From contig JAPUKV010000122.1 in NCBI GenBank assembly GCA_027295475.1, positions 1 through 14,724 of the forward strand: a stretch of 14,724 nt of DNA, written 5' to 3'. The DNA is from Pseudomonadota bacterium. GTDB taxonomy: Bacteria; Pseudomonadota; Gammaproteobacteria; Woeseiales; Woeseiaceae. Position numbers and translations under genes: made by a program. Below the pieces are notes generated by a model, which saw nothing but the letters and a program-made list of their open reading frames with translations, had not been told where the DNA came from and did no database searches. Positions 1-7,827 of the stretch are shown one piece after another (the first letter of the stretch is position 1; each line of letters starts with the position of its first letter).

Positions 1-68
1 AAAACGCTGGAGGCCTGGCTCGTAAGAATGGCGCCTCCCGCCCCGGCAATCAACTTTCTTCTGTCCAT
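1..68 (-). CDS. N-terminus of a probable Tat-exported protein (partial, runs off left edge)
   Basis: Only the first 22 codons are in the window. They read MDRRKLIAGAGGAILTSQAS and two more residues. A pair of arginines (residues 3-4) precedes a weakly hydrophobic Gly/Ala-rich stretch (residues 6-15), the plan of a twin-arginine signal peptide, which would send a folded, often cofactor-containing protein across the inner membrane. The ATG (66-68, complement) follows an AGGGGGAG run (70-77, complement), a strong although closely spaced ribosome binding site. The mature protein is not visible, so no function can be given. The signal and ribosome binding site together make a real gene start likely; chance cannot be excluded for so short a piece. 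Confidence 0.55.
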   Translation of the reverse strand, partial: MDRRKLIAGAGGAILTSQASSV

Positions 69-525
69 GACTCCCCCTGGGTCAGCTTATTGACGTTGAC
101 CGTTCCGGGGCAGAGTAGGCCTGGGCGAGGCGAAACTAAAGTCGAAACCGACCTCTTTTGATAGTTGTCGAGGTTTCTTGTTAAGCATATCGACTCTCAA
201 GATGGACGTGCCGGTCGTCACTTTTTGGCTCTTGAACAGCGCCGGGACGACGCAGCTTGTCATAACTGTGACCCCGGTCTCGGATATTGCTGCATTTCGG
301 CAATATTCTCTTATTTTACATAGTCTTAAGGTCAACAGACGAAGATCTGGCGGACTCGCGGAGTCACACCGCGATTTCGTCTTCCTTCTGTGTCCGGGAG
401 CAGGAATCGGTCAGCGCCATGTCACTGCAAAGAAAAATCGATTTCGCTTTCTCTATTCTTGCGTGGCTACCGCGATCCGCAAAGGTGGTTGATGCCCTGA
501 CCGACACGAGCGAGACGTCGGCCGT
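69..525. other. 457-bp stretch without a convincing gene; possible promoter region of the GGDEF-EAL gene
   Basis: Overlapping open frames exist on both strands here, but none has a ribosome binding site, a recognisable protein or a domain. A 7-bp inverted repeat lies at 284-306 (ATATTGC, 9-nt spacer, GCAATAT). TTGCTG (288-293) and TATTTT (312-317), 18 bp apart, form a weak candidate promoter pointing to the + strand gene at 526, which would give a leader of about 200 nt. I see no riboswitch fold in that leader. The divergent Tat-signal gene at the left edge must also have its promoter in this stretch. Confidence 0.4.
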
Positions 526-2649
526 ATGAGTCAAAGTTCGGACAAAGCAGAAGAGCCGCTCGTTCTCATTGCCGACGACGATCCTGATCACTGTAGCGTA
601 ATTCAGAATTTCCTGGAGGAATCCGGCTTTCGCGTAGTGACTGCTCCGGATGGAAAAGTTGCATTGGAAATGTATAGCAAGCTGCAACCCGATGTTGTTC
701 TGCTTGACATTGAAACACCGGAGGAGCTGGACGGATTTTCCGTTTGCGACATCATAAGAGCGCGAGAAACAGTCCGGGAATCATCGATCTTCATAATCAC
801 GGAATCGGAGGACGACGAGTCCGTGGAGCGCGCCTACACTCTTGGCGCAACCGACTTTATCATCAAGCCTATTGCGCTGCCCGTTCTTGCACATCGCATC
901 CGATATGCCCTGAGAACATGCAGGTCCCTCAACGATCTCAGAGGGCTGATTCGTGCCGTTCCGGATCTTATCTTCATCGTCAACGCCAAGGGCGAGGTGG
1001 AGGAAGGATTGAGCGGCCCGGACGCAACCCATACTCTGCAATTAAAGGCGCTGACGACGGCGTCCCAAGTCAATTTCTATCCCTGTGAAAACGATGACCG
1101 AGCAAGAGAGTGCATCAAGCGGGCTCTTGAGACCGGCAAACCGCAAGTTTACGAGCACAGTCTTGAGGGCCTTGATATTGAACTGGAAACCCGATTTGTG
1201 GCGCGCGACAAGAATTCCGTTCTGGCTATCGTGCGAGACATCACCGAACGAAAAAGTGCTGAGGAGAAAATTTACAATCTCGCCTATTACGACGAACTGA
1301 CCGAACTGCCCAATCGACAGCTGTTCAGCCAGAGCCTGGAGCGAACCATACAGATAGCTCAGCGTGATGATGAAAAATTTGCGATTCTTTTTATCGATCT
1401 GGACCGATTCAAACGCATCAACGATACCCTGGGCCATAGCATAGGAGATGAGTTGCTGAAACAGGTGGCCCGCAGGCTCGAGAGTTGTACTCGATCCGGC
1501 GACTCTGTTGCCCGCCTTGATCCGACTGATGAAGATGGGGGCATCAAGCTGGCACGTCTCGGCGGAGATGAATTCGTCATAATTCTGTACGGCATAGATT
1601 CCGAGGACATCGTGGCTACGATAGCATCGCGGATTATCACGGTATTGACACCACCTTTTAGCTGCGAAGGACATCAGTTCGTGGTAACGCCGAGTATTGG
1701 CATTGCGTTATATCCGGAGGATGGCCAAAACGGCGAACAGCTGCTGATGAATGCGGACTCCGCAATGTATCGCGCCAAGTTTTCCGGGCGCAATAATTAC
1801 AAGTTCTATTCCGAGACCATGCGCACGAAATCGCTACACCGGCTCGATCTCGAAAACGAGATTCGCAAGGCAATTGACGACGAGCAATTCGAGCTCTACT
1901 ACCAGCCGAAGGTCGACGCAGAGACGTGGGCGTTAGTCGGGGCAGAGGCGCTATTGCGCTGGTTCCACCCGGTGCGAGGAGAAATCGGGCCAGCCGACTT
2001 TATCCCGGTTGCCGAGGAAACCGGTCTGATCGTGCCAATCGGTCAATGGGTTCTGCGTGAAGCCTGCAAGCAGGTGAAAGTGTGGTCCACCGCGCCGACC
2101 GGTGTTCTGCCGGTGTCCGTCAACATATCCCCGCATCAATTCCATGCTGATAGCCTGATCGAAGACGTACTTGGCGCTGCATCAGATGCCGGCATAGACA
2201 TACGATTGCTCGAACTTGAGATAACGGAAAGCGTGCTGCTGCAGGATCTGGATACTACGCTTGATGCGCTACAGCGACTCAAGGATGCCGGGGTCTCATT
2301 GTCGGTCGATGACTTCGGGACAGGCTATTCGTCTCTCAGTTACTTGAAGCGATTTCCTATCGATACGATCAAGATCGATCGTTCATTCGTGAAGGATCTC
2401 GATACCGACTTGGACGACGCGGCAATCTGCGCGGCGATACTTGCGATGTCACAGCAACTGGGCCTGAATGTCGTAGCGGAAGGCGTTGAGACAGAGGAAC
2501 AACTGGCGTTTCTGCGGCGCCACGGATGCAATCAGATTCAGGGCTTCCTTTGCAGCAAGCCATTGTCGGCCGAGAATTTTTCAGCAATGCTCGTCAAAAT
2601 CGCCGAGACAGCCTCCGGTCCCCGAACTGAAGATCAAGCAACAGCGTAG
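526..2649 (+). CDS. REC-PAS-GGDEF-EAL response regulator, cyclic-di-GMP turnover
   Basis: A 707-residue cytoplasmic signalling protein with no membrane segment. Residues 12-130 are a receiver domain, with the acidic cluster D17-D19, the likely phosphorylated D61 and K114. A PAS-like region spans about 140-245 and ends in the usual DITERK linker. The GGDEF domain (about 246-428) has an intact GGDEF motif at 346-350. The EAL domain (about 440-690) keeps EALLRW (474-479), N533, ELEITES, the DDFGTGYSSL loop (595-604), K616, E652 and QGF (672-674), so both diguanylate cyclase and phosphodiesterase activities look possible. The RxxD inhibitory site normally five residues before GGDEF is missing (337-340 read DGGI), and an acidic insert separates two VARL/LARL segments. 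ATG at 526 is the only start after an in-frame stop at 490; its ribosome binding site is weak. No histidine kinase is nearby, so the phosphodonor is unknown. Confidence 0.95.
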   Translation: MSQSSDKAEEPLVLIADDDPDHCSVIQNFLEESGFRVVTAPDGKVALEMYSKLQPDVVLLDIETPEELDGFSVCDIIRARETVRESSIFIITESEDDESVERAYTLGATDFIIKPIALPVLAHRIRYALRTCRSLNDLRGLIRAVPDLIFIVNAKGEVEEGLSGPDATHTLQLKALTTASQVNFYPCENDDRARECIKRALETGKPQVYEHSLEGLDIELETRFVARDKNSVLAIVRDITERKSAEEKIYNLAYYDELTELPNRQLFSQSLERTIQIAQRDDEKFAILFIDLDRFKRINDTLGHSIGDELLKQVARRLESCTRSGDSVARLDPTDEDGGIKLARLGGDEFVIILYGIDSEDIVATIASRIITVLTPPFSCEGHQFVVTPSIGIALYPEDGQNGEQLLMNADSAMYRAKFSGRNNYKFYSETMRTKSLHRLDLENEIRKAIDDEQFELYYQPKVDAETWALVGAEALLRWFHPVRGEIGPADFIPVAEETGLIVPIGQWVLREACKQVKVWSTAPTGVLPVSVNISPHQFHADSLIEDVLGAASDAGIDIRLLELEITESVLLQDLDTTLDALQRLKDAGVSLSVDDFGTGYSSLSYLKRFPIDTIKIDRSFVKDLDTDLDDAAICAAILAMSQQLGLNVVAEGVETEEQLAFLRRHGCNQIQGFLCSKPLSAENFSAMLVKIAETASGPRTEDQATA

Positions 2650-2681
2650 AAAGAACCGAACACCGGCACCATTAATGCGTT

Positions 2682-2687
2682 TATAAT
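2682..2687 (+). promoter_or_regulatory. Candidate -10 box for typA
   Basis: A consensus TATAAT hexamer sits in the 71-bp gap between the GGDEF-EAL gene and typA. Initiation about 7 nt downstream would give a leader of about 27 nt. No good -35 hexamer is seen 16-18 bp upstream, so the call rests on the -10 box and its position. Confidence 0.4.
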
Positions 2688-2720
2688 CCGCGCCTCTCTG
2701 AATCGCCCCCAAATAGTCCG

Positions 2721-4544
2721 ATGTCCGGTAACGAGCGACTTCGCAACATCGCCATCATTGCCCATGTGGATCATGGCAAGACCACCCTGGTGGATCAACT
2801 GCTGCAGCAGTCAGGAACGCTGGGGCCCCGCGCACCCGTCCCCAAGCGGGTGATGGACTCAAATGACCTGGAACGCGAACGCGGCATTACGATTCTGGCG
2901 AAGAATACGGCCATCAGCTGGCAGGATTACCGCATCAACATCGTTGACACTCCCGGACATGCCGACTTCGGTGGCGAAGTGGAACGCGTGCTCTCGATGG
3001 TCGACAGCGTGCTCCTGCTGGTTGACGCAGTTGAAGGGCCGATGCCGCAAACCCGATTTGTCACGCAGAAAGCATTTGCCAGGGGACTTGCACCGCTTGT
3101 TGTAATCAACAAGATCGATCGCGACGGGGCCCGCCCGGACTGGGTGCTGGACCAGACCTTCGATTTGTTCGACCGCCTCGGCGCCACGGACGAGCAGCTG
3201 GATTTTCCGGTAATTTATGCCTCAGCGCTGCATGGCTATGCCAGTACCGACTCAAATCAACGCGAAGGCGACATGACACCGCTCTTCGAAGCGATTGTCT
3301 CGCAGGTGCCGCCGCCGGCAGTCGACGCCTCAGGACCGCTGCAGCTACAGGTCTCGAGCCTTGACTACAACTCGTATGTTGGCGTACTGGGTATCGGCCG
3401 TATTCAGCGTGGGCAGCTTGATGCAAACTCACCGGTCAGTATCGTCGCCACCGACGGTTCAGTGAGGGACGGAAGGATTCTCGAGTTGTACAGGTTTCAC
3501 GGCCTCGAGCGACAAGTAATACCGACAGCAAGCGCTGGCGATATTATTGTATTCAGCGGTATCGACGATCTCGGAATATCCGATACGGTGTGTCCAAGAG
3601 ACCATCCCGAGCGCCTGCCGGCACTGGCCATCGATGAGCCGACCATCAGCATGACCTTTCAGGTTAATAAGTCGCCGTTCGCCGGGCAAGACGGAAAATT
3701 TCTTACCAGTCGTCAGATTTGCGAGCGCCTGGACCAGGAACAGAAGCACAACGTTGCATTGCGCGTCGACGCCACCGAGGACCCGGATAAATTTCGCGTT
3801 TCCGGGCGCGGTGAGTTACATCTCTCAATACTGATCGAAACCATGCGCCGCGAAGGATTCGAAATTGCCGTATCCCGGCCGGAAGTCATTGTCCATGAGG
3901 AAAACGGCGTCCGGCTGGAACCCTGGGAACAACTCACTGTCGATTTCCAAGAAGACTATCAGGGTGCGGTTATGACCCGCCTTGCGGAGCGCAAGGGCGA
4001 ACTGCTGGCGATGCTGCCGGACGGAAAAGGTCGTGTCCGGCTTGATTACCGAATTCCGACGCGTGGTCTCATCGGATTCCGAACGGACTACCTGACCGCC
4101 ACGTCGGGCACGGGCCTTATCTACCACGTATTCGACAAATACGATCGATATGTGCCCGAAACGCTCGGTCAGAGAAACAATGGCGTTCTCGTTTCAATGA
4201 CCGCCGGCAAGGCACTTGCCTATGCGCTGTTCAACTTGCAGGAACGCGGGAGACTGATGATTGGCCATGGAGACGTCGTGTACGAGGGTATGATCATTGG
4301 TGTCAATAGCCGCCAAAGCGACATGGTCGTCAATCCCACGAAGGCGAAACAGTTAACGAATATTCGCGCAGCGGGCAGCGATGAAAATATTGTGCTGTCA
4401 CCGCCGATCCGCCTGTCGCTCGAGCAGGCGCTCGAATTTATCGATGACGATGAATTGCTGGAAGTCACTCCCCATAACATTCGTCTGCGCAAGAAATTAC
4501 TGACCGAAGTCGAACGCCGGCGCAAATCCCGATTGCGCGCTTGA
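2721..4544 (+). CDS. typA: Ribosome-associated translational GTPase TypA/BipA
   Basis: A 607-residue protein of the elongation-factor-G-like GTPase family, normal length for TypA/BipA. In the G domain, G1 is AHVDHGKT (14-21), the switch I segment is RGITI (54-58), G3 is DTPGH (76-80) and G4 is NKID (130-133). The middle beta-barrel, EF-G-like and TypA-specific C-terminal parts follow, including the family-typical stretch around [11 protein letters not shown] (nt about 4050-4080) and a basic tail. BipA binds the 70S ribosome and is known in enterobacteria for roles in 50S assembly and growth at low temperature or under stress. The start ATG lacks a clear ribosome binding site. The next gene, ydbH, starts 32 nt after the stop on the same strand, so read-through transcription into the ydbH cluster is plausible. 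Confidence 0.98.
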   Translation: MSGNERLRNIAIIAHVDHGKTTLVDQLLQQSGTLGPRAPVPKRVMDSNDLERERGITILAKNTAISWQDYRINIVDTPGHADFGGEVERVLSMVDSVLLLVDAVEGPMPQTRFVTQKAFARGLAPLVVINKIDRDGARPDWVLDQTFDLFDRLGATDEQLDFPVIYASALHGYASTDSNQREGDMTPLFEAIVSQVPPPAVDASGPLQLQVSSLDYNSYVGVLGIGRIQRGQLDANSPVSIVATDGSVRDGRILELYRFHGLERQVIPTASAGDIIVFSGIDDLGISDTVCPRDHPERLPALAIDEPTISMTFQVNKSPFAGQDGKFLTSRQICERLDQEQKHNVALRVDATEDPDKFRVSGRGELHLSILIETMRREGFEIAVSRPEVIVHEENGVRLEPWEQLTVDFQEDYQGAVMTRLAERKGELLAMLPDGKGRVRLDYRIPTRGLIGFRTDYLTATSGTGLIYHVFDKYDRYVPETLGQRNNGVLVSMTAGKALAYALFNLQERGRLMIGHGDVVYEGMIIGVNSRQSDMVVNPTKAKQLTNIRAAGSDENIVLSPPIRLSLEQALEFIDDDELLEVTPHNIRLRKKLLTEVERRRKSRLRA

Positions 4545-4560
4545 TCGTCGGCCGCACGTC

Positions 4561-4567
4561 AGGGAAG
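4561..4567 (+). promoter_or_regulatory. Ribosome binding site that fixes the ydbH start
   Basis: AGGGAAG lies 9 nt before the ATG at 4577. The protein from that ATG begins with a short basic end and then the hydrophobic anchor. This favours 4577 over the upstream in-frame TTG at 4541, which overlaps the typA stop. Confidence 0.6.
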
Positions 4568-4576
4568 CAAAGTGCA

Positions 4577-7054
4577 ATGAAAGTCACTAAATACCTTGTG
4601 ATTGCCCTGGCCATTGTCGCCCTCCTGGCCTCTATTGCCTGGTATCTGCGCAACAATATCATTCAACGAATATCCGGTCCGATACTGCAGGAGTATGGCC
4701 TGACGGTGACGGACGTGTCACTGGATGCGCTGGCGACCAGCAACGCTACCATTAGCTACCTGGAACTAGAGCACGAGAACGGCACGACCATAGTCATTGA
4801 TGAATTGACCTTGTCGATCGGCAAGTCGCGGACCGGGACCAGAACATTCACTGCCGAAAAAGTGACGATAGACATCTCGTCCGCAAGCGACAGCGAACCA
4901 CTTGCATTGGCTGAGCTGATCAATCAGATGCTCTCGCTGCCAGATAGCCTGCCAGACACGGTAATCAATGTCACTCAGCTGGGCATAGCGCCCTACCCGA
5001 CAATGCAAAACATCCGTTGGGTCTCAACGAAAAGTAAGCAAACTCTGACCGCGAGCGTGGACTCCATGGTTTTGTCGGCGGAGATAGCCCGGACAGGTCA
5101 AGCAAACCATGAGGGAGTGATTTCGGTCAGAGATGCTTTTGCGAATGTGGCGGAACAGTCGATCACTATCAGCACACGGCAGACTGGCACCAGTATCTCC
5201 CTGAGTGGCACTTCCGTACTCGACCTGCCCGCGTGGGCCTCGATCGCGACATCCATAGAAGCATCATTCGGCATCACTCCTGCCACTGTCGAGGTCGAGG
5301 CCGGAACTGCCGAGATAGTGTTCAATGTCGAGATTCCGCATGACGCAAGCCGCACTGCGTCGATGGGCGCTCAAATCACGCCGTCAACACCGTTGCAAAT
5401 CGTTTACACCGGTACACCAGGCGCCGTCACTTCGGTCAGCATGGAGTGGTCCAGTCCGATCGAGTTCGCAAGCACATTTCCACAGTTTGAATGGTCCGCT
5501 AACCAGCAGCAGGCATCACTGCGCGTTTCCCACGGACAGTGGAGCGAGATACCTGTTTCCCTGAGCAGCATCAGCTGCAAAACGGGACCCGCGTGCTTCA
5601 TGAAAATCGAAGTTGCCGCGGGCGCTACCGATCTGGAATTTGCGACAGCCAGCCAACTTGAGCTTGCAGCGGCACAGGACATCGTGTTTCGTGACGACGG
5701 CTTGCGGGTGCATGTTCATCCGGACGCCGAACTTGCAGTGACTGGGCTGTGGGGCCCCGACATCGCATTGGCTCGGCTGAATGCCCGACTGATATCGGGC
5801 GCCACACTCGAACTGGCGGACACCGGCTGGCAGTTTTCGGCGGAGTCGCTCGATGCCGATATCCAGTCACTGTCGCTGGATGAGAACATCACGATCACTG
5901 CACCGGTCTCTCTTCGCAACATTGTTGTCAGTGAATCGGACCAGGTTTTGTCGGCGACAGTCGTCGTTGGCTCGCCATCCGGCCAGGCAAGGTGGGACGA
6001 CCGGGTAATCACTTTGCCGGGGTTTAAAGGCAATCTATCCCTGCAAGGCGCGGACCTGATGCTTGCGTTGGCGACAGTCGGACTTCACGACGACAAGGAA
6101 GCGATCATCGAGGCACGGCACAACCTCGACTCCGACACCGGCCAACTATCCATGCAGGATGTCGCCCTGTCATTTGACTCACAGGGACTGGCGGACCGCG
6201 TGTCTCCCTGGCCTTACGACTGGGATATCAGCGCCGGCACCTTCTCGGGCGAGTTGCAGCTGCACTGGGTGAAACCGGATTCAGACTGGCAGCTCGCCGG
6301 AACATCCTCGGTACGGGTGACGGATCTGGCTGGCGCCTATGCCGACACCGCGTTTGCCGGCTTGTCGACGAGCTTACAAGGCGACTACGACCCCGCGACA
6401 GGATTCACCGCAGAACCGGCCAAAATCGCGATCGCCCTGATCGAGGTCGGGTTGCCGATCGAGAACATCAACGCGGACTACATCCTGAATCCGAACGAGC
6501 TGTCCGTCGACGTCGAGAATCTCCGCATGACCGCGTTCGGCGGTGTCATACGGGCCGATCCTTTCAACTACCAGCCTGGCAGGGACCACAATTCTCTCGT
6601 CCTCAGGGCTGAATCCATTGAAATGACAGAGCTATTGACGATCAAAGAATTTGAGGCCATCGAGTTAAGCGGAAGCATTGCTGCGGAGTTGCCGGTGATC
6701 ATCGAAGGAAATGCCGTAACCATTGTCAACGGGCGCCTGACTGGCGAGGCGCCCGGCGGTGTCATTCGTTACCTGCCGGGAATCGCGCCCGACGACACCG
6801 GCGCAACCGGCATCGACCTGGTGACGCGCGCCTTAAGCAACTTCGAATACGAGACTCTCACCGCTGAGGTTGATTACAGCAAAGACGGTAATCTGAAATT
6901 GCAAATGCAGTTGACCGGCAGGAACCCCGACATGGAGAGCGATCGGCCGATCGTCTTGAACCTCGGCGTTGAGAACAACATTCCCCGGATGCTCAGGAGC
7001 CTGCAAGCGGCGCGGGCTGTGGAAGAGATTCTGGAAAGAAGACTTGCGAAGTAA
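4577..7054 (+). CDS. ydbH: YdbH-family AsmA-like intermembrane phospholipid transport protein
   Basis: An 825-residue protein. A single N-terminal membrane helix (about residues 6-24) follows MKVTK. The rest is a long, beta-rich periplasmic region with the alternating pattern of AsmA/TamB-like bridge proteins, ending in a conserved C-terminal part (about residues 650-825). E. coli YdbH is of similar length (just under 880 residues). There it acts redundantly with TamB and YhdP in moving phospholipids from inner to outer membrane, and it works with the lipoprotein YnbE. The assignment rests mainly on context: the next two genes are clear ynbE and ydbL homologues in the E. coli order. C334 and C340 (CKTGPAC) could form a periplasmic disulphide. 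The longer form starting at TTG 4541 would put a polar tail before the anchor and is less likely. Confidence 0.88.
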   Translation: MKVTKYLVIALAIVALLASIAWYLRNNIIQRISGPILQEYGLTVTDVSLDALATSNATISYLELEHENGTTIVIDELTLSIGKSRTGTRTFTAEKVTIDISSASDSEPLALAELINQMLSLPDSLPDTVINVTQLGIAPYPTMQNIRWVSTKSKQTLTASVDSMVLSAEIARTGQANHEGVISVRDAFANVAEQSITISTRQTGTSISLSGTSVLDLPAWASIATSIEASFGITPATVEVEAGTAEIVFNVEIPHDASRTASMGAQITPSTPLQIVYTGTPGAVTSVSMEWSSPIEFASTFPQFEWSANQQQASLRVSHGQWSEIPVSLSSISCKTGPACFMKIEVAAGATDLEFATASQLELAAAQDIVFRDDGLRVHVHPDAELAVTGLWGPDIALARLNARLISGATLELADTGWQFSAESLDADIQSLSLDENITITAPVSLRNIVVSESDQVLSATVVVGSPSGQARWDDRVITLPGFKGNLSLQGADLMLALATVGLHDDKEAIIEARHNLDSDTGQLSMQDVALSFDSQGLADRVSPWPYDWDISAGTFSGELQLHWVKPDSDWQLAGTSSVRVTDLAGAYADTAFAGLSTSLQGDYDPATGFTAEPAKIAIALIEVGLPIENINADYILNPNELSVDVENLRMTAFGGVIRADPFNYQPGRDHNSLVLRAESIEMTELLTIKEFEAIELSGSIAAELPVIIEGNAVTIVNGRLTGEAPGGVIRYLPGIAPDDTGATGIDLVTRALSNFEYETLTAEVDYSKDGNLKLQMQLTGRNPDMESDRPIVLNLGVENNIPRMLRSLQAARAVEEILERRLAK

Positions 7055-7126
7055 ATGATGCCGCTATCCCGGGAAAGCAACTTAAGGTAAGCTTGATTGA
7101 AGATTGTTGAGAAGCCCGGTGCAGCC

Positions 7127-7312
7127 ATGAAATCGATAATTTTCCTGATCGTTCTACTCTCCTCCCTCGCCGGCTGTAATCCGACCATCCAGCTTGCGGC
7201 CCCCGAAAAGCCGATCGAGATCAATCTCAATATCAAGATCGAACATGAAATCCGGCTTCACGTGGACAAGGAACTGGATGGCTTGTTTGACGAAGACAGC
7301 GACGTATTCTGA
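7127..7312 (+). CDS. ynbE: YnbE-family outer-membrane lipoprotein
   Basis: A 61-residue lipoprotein, the usual length for the family. MKSIIFLIVLLSSLAGC is a lipoprotein signal with lipobox LAGC and acylated Cys17. The mature part is family-typical: PTIQLAAPEKPIEINLNIKI followed by EHEI, then an acidic tail ending in DSDVF. In E. coli, YnbE sits in the outer membrane and pairs with YdbH, completing the bridge by beta-strand addition. Asn follows the acylated Cys (Cys17-Asn-Pro), not Asp, which agrees with outer-membrane sorting. ATG 7127 is chosen because the signal peptide starts there; an in-frame TTG at 7097 would add ten charged residues. It lies 72 nt behind ydbH, and ydbL follows directly. 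Confidence 0.93.
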   Translation: MKSIIFLIVLLSSLAGCNPTIQLAAPEKPIEINLNIKIEHEIRLHVDKELDGLFDEDSDVF

Positions 7313-7323
7313 GGATGATGAAC

Positions 7324-7647
7324 ATGAAAAAGATCTTTGCTGCCATCGGCCTTGTGTTGTTACTGCAAAATGCCTGGGCCATAGATATTCACGATGCCAA
7401 AGCTCAGGGTCTGGTGGGCGAAGCCAGCACAGGTTATCTCGCTGCCGTCACAACACCAGCGAGCAGTGAGGTCAAGGCGCTGATCGCGAACGTGAATGCA
7501 AAGCGGAAAGCCAAATTCCAAAACACTGCCGAGAAAACGGGTACGACGGTCGCACAGGTCAGCAACCGTTTTTACGAACTTGCTGTACAAAAGACTGCGG
7601 CCGGACATTACTACCAGGACAAAAACGGCCGTTGGAAGAAAAAATAG
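7324..7647 (+). CDS. ydbL: YdbL-family periplasmic protein (DUF1318)
   Basis: A 107-residue exported protein. A Sec signal peptide (MKKIFAAIGLVLLLQNAWA) has a predicted cut after Ala19. The mature part begins IDIHDAKAQGLVGE, a typical YdbL opening, then has a helical charged region (VNAKRKAKF) and ends GHYYQDKNGRWKKK. The E. coli homologue is 108 residues and is the third gene of ydbH-ynbE-ydbL, where it is thought to modulate the YdbH-YnbE bridge. GAGGA (7311-7315), overlapping the ynbE stop, is 8 nt before ATG 7324. ATGs at 7315 and 7318 are also in frame but overlap or abut that site. The tight spacing suggests translational coupling with ynbE. Confidence 0.93.
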   Translation: MKKIFAAIGLVLLLQNAWAIDIHDAKAQGLVGEASTGYLAAVTTPASSEVKALIANVNAKRKAKFQNTAEKTGTTVAQVSNRFYELAVQKTAAGHYYQDKNGRWKKK

Positions 7648-7739
7648 CTGCGCAGGTGAAAATGCCGCGACCGGATAACACAGTGTTCGATCCGTACAAA
7701 AAGTCAGGTTCCAGGTAGCCGATCAGCGGCTTTAGCCGG

Positions 7740-7808
7740 AGAAAAGGTATCAGATTTATTTTCGTAAAGTACGAAAATAAATCTGATACCTTTTCTGACA
7801 CCTTTTCT
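7740..7808 (-). repeat. REP-like palindromic element, copy 1 (27-bp perfect stem plus half-copy)
   Basis: Positions 7740-7766 and 7770-7796 are perfect reverse complements around a 3-nt loop; each arm contains the core GGTATCAGATTTATTTTC (left arm sense). On the right side only, a half-copy GACACCTTTTCT (7797-7808) repeats the outer arm. Read on the minus strand the order is half-copy, arm, loop, arm. The element lies between the convergent ydbL and acyltransferase genes, where the hairpin could also end transcription in both directions. The core resembles palindromes widespread in gammaproteobacterial genomes that I associate with REP/RAYT elements. No RAYT transposase is in the window. Confidence 0.85.
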
Positions 7809-7827
7809 GAACGCCGATTTCTTGTTC

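Noticed and set aside
87..335. Minus-strand open frame of 82 codons
   Set aside because: Overlaps the frame at 178-492 on the other strand; no ribosome binding site or recognisable sequence.
178..492. Plus-strand open frame of 104 codons upstream of, and in frame with, the GGDEF-EAL gene (one TGA between)
   Set aside because: No ribosome binding site, no recognisable domain and unlikely composition; sharing a frame with the next gene is probably chance.
330..525. Possible cyclic-di-GMP riboswitch in the leader of the GGDEF-EAL gene
   Set aside because: A CCGCAAAGG segment at 478-486 recalls part of the GEMM fold, but the other conserved pieces and helices are not there.
1042..1674. Long (210-codon) antisense frame inside the GGDEF-EAL gene
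   Set aside because: Shadow of a clearly conserved protein on the other strand; no domain of its own.
4541..4576. TTG start for ydbH overlapping the typA stop (TTGA)
   Set aside because: ATG 4577 has a ribosome binding site and starts directly before the membrane anchor; the extra 12 residues are polar.
7672..7694. Hairpin CGGATAACAC...GTGTT-CG-ATCCG behind ydbL as terminator
   Set aside because: The stem has a 2-nt bulge and no T-run follows; the REP-like hairpin further on is a better end point.
7740..7808. Copy 1 repeat as an insertion-sequence end or CRISPR repeat
   Set aside because: No transposase gene, no target duplication and no regular spacer series; hairpins are single and 4.5 kb apart.
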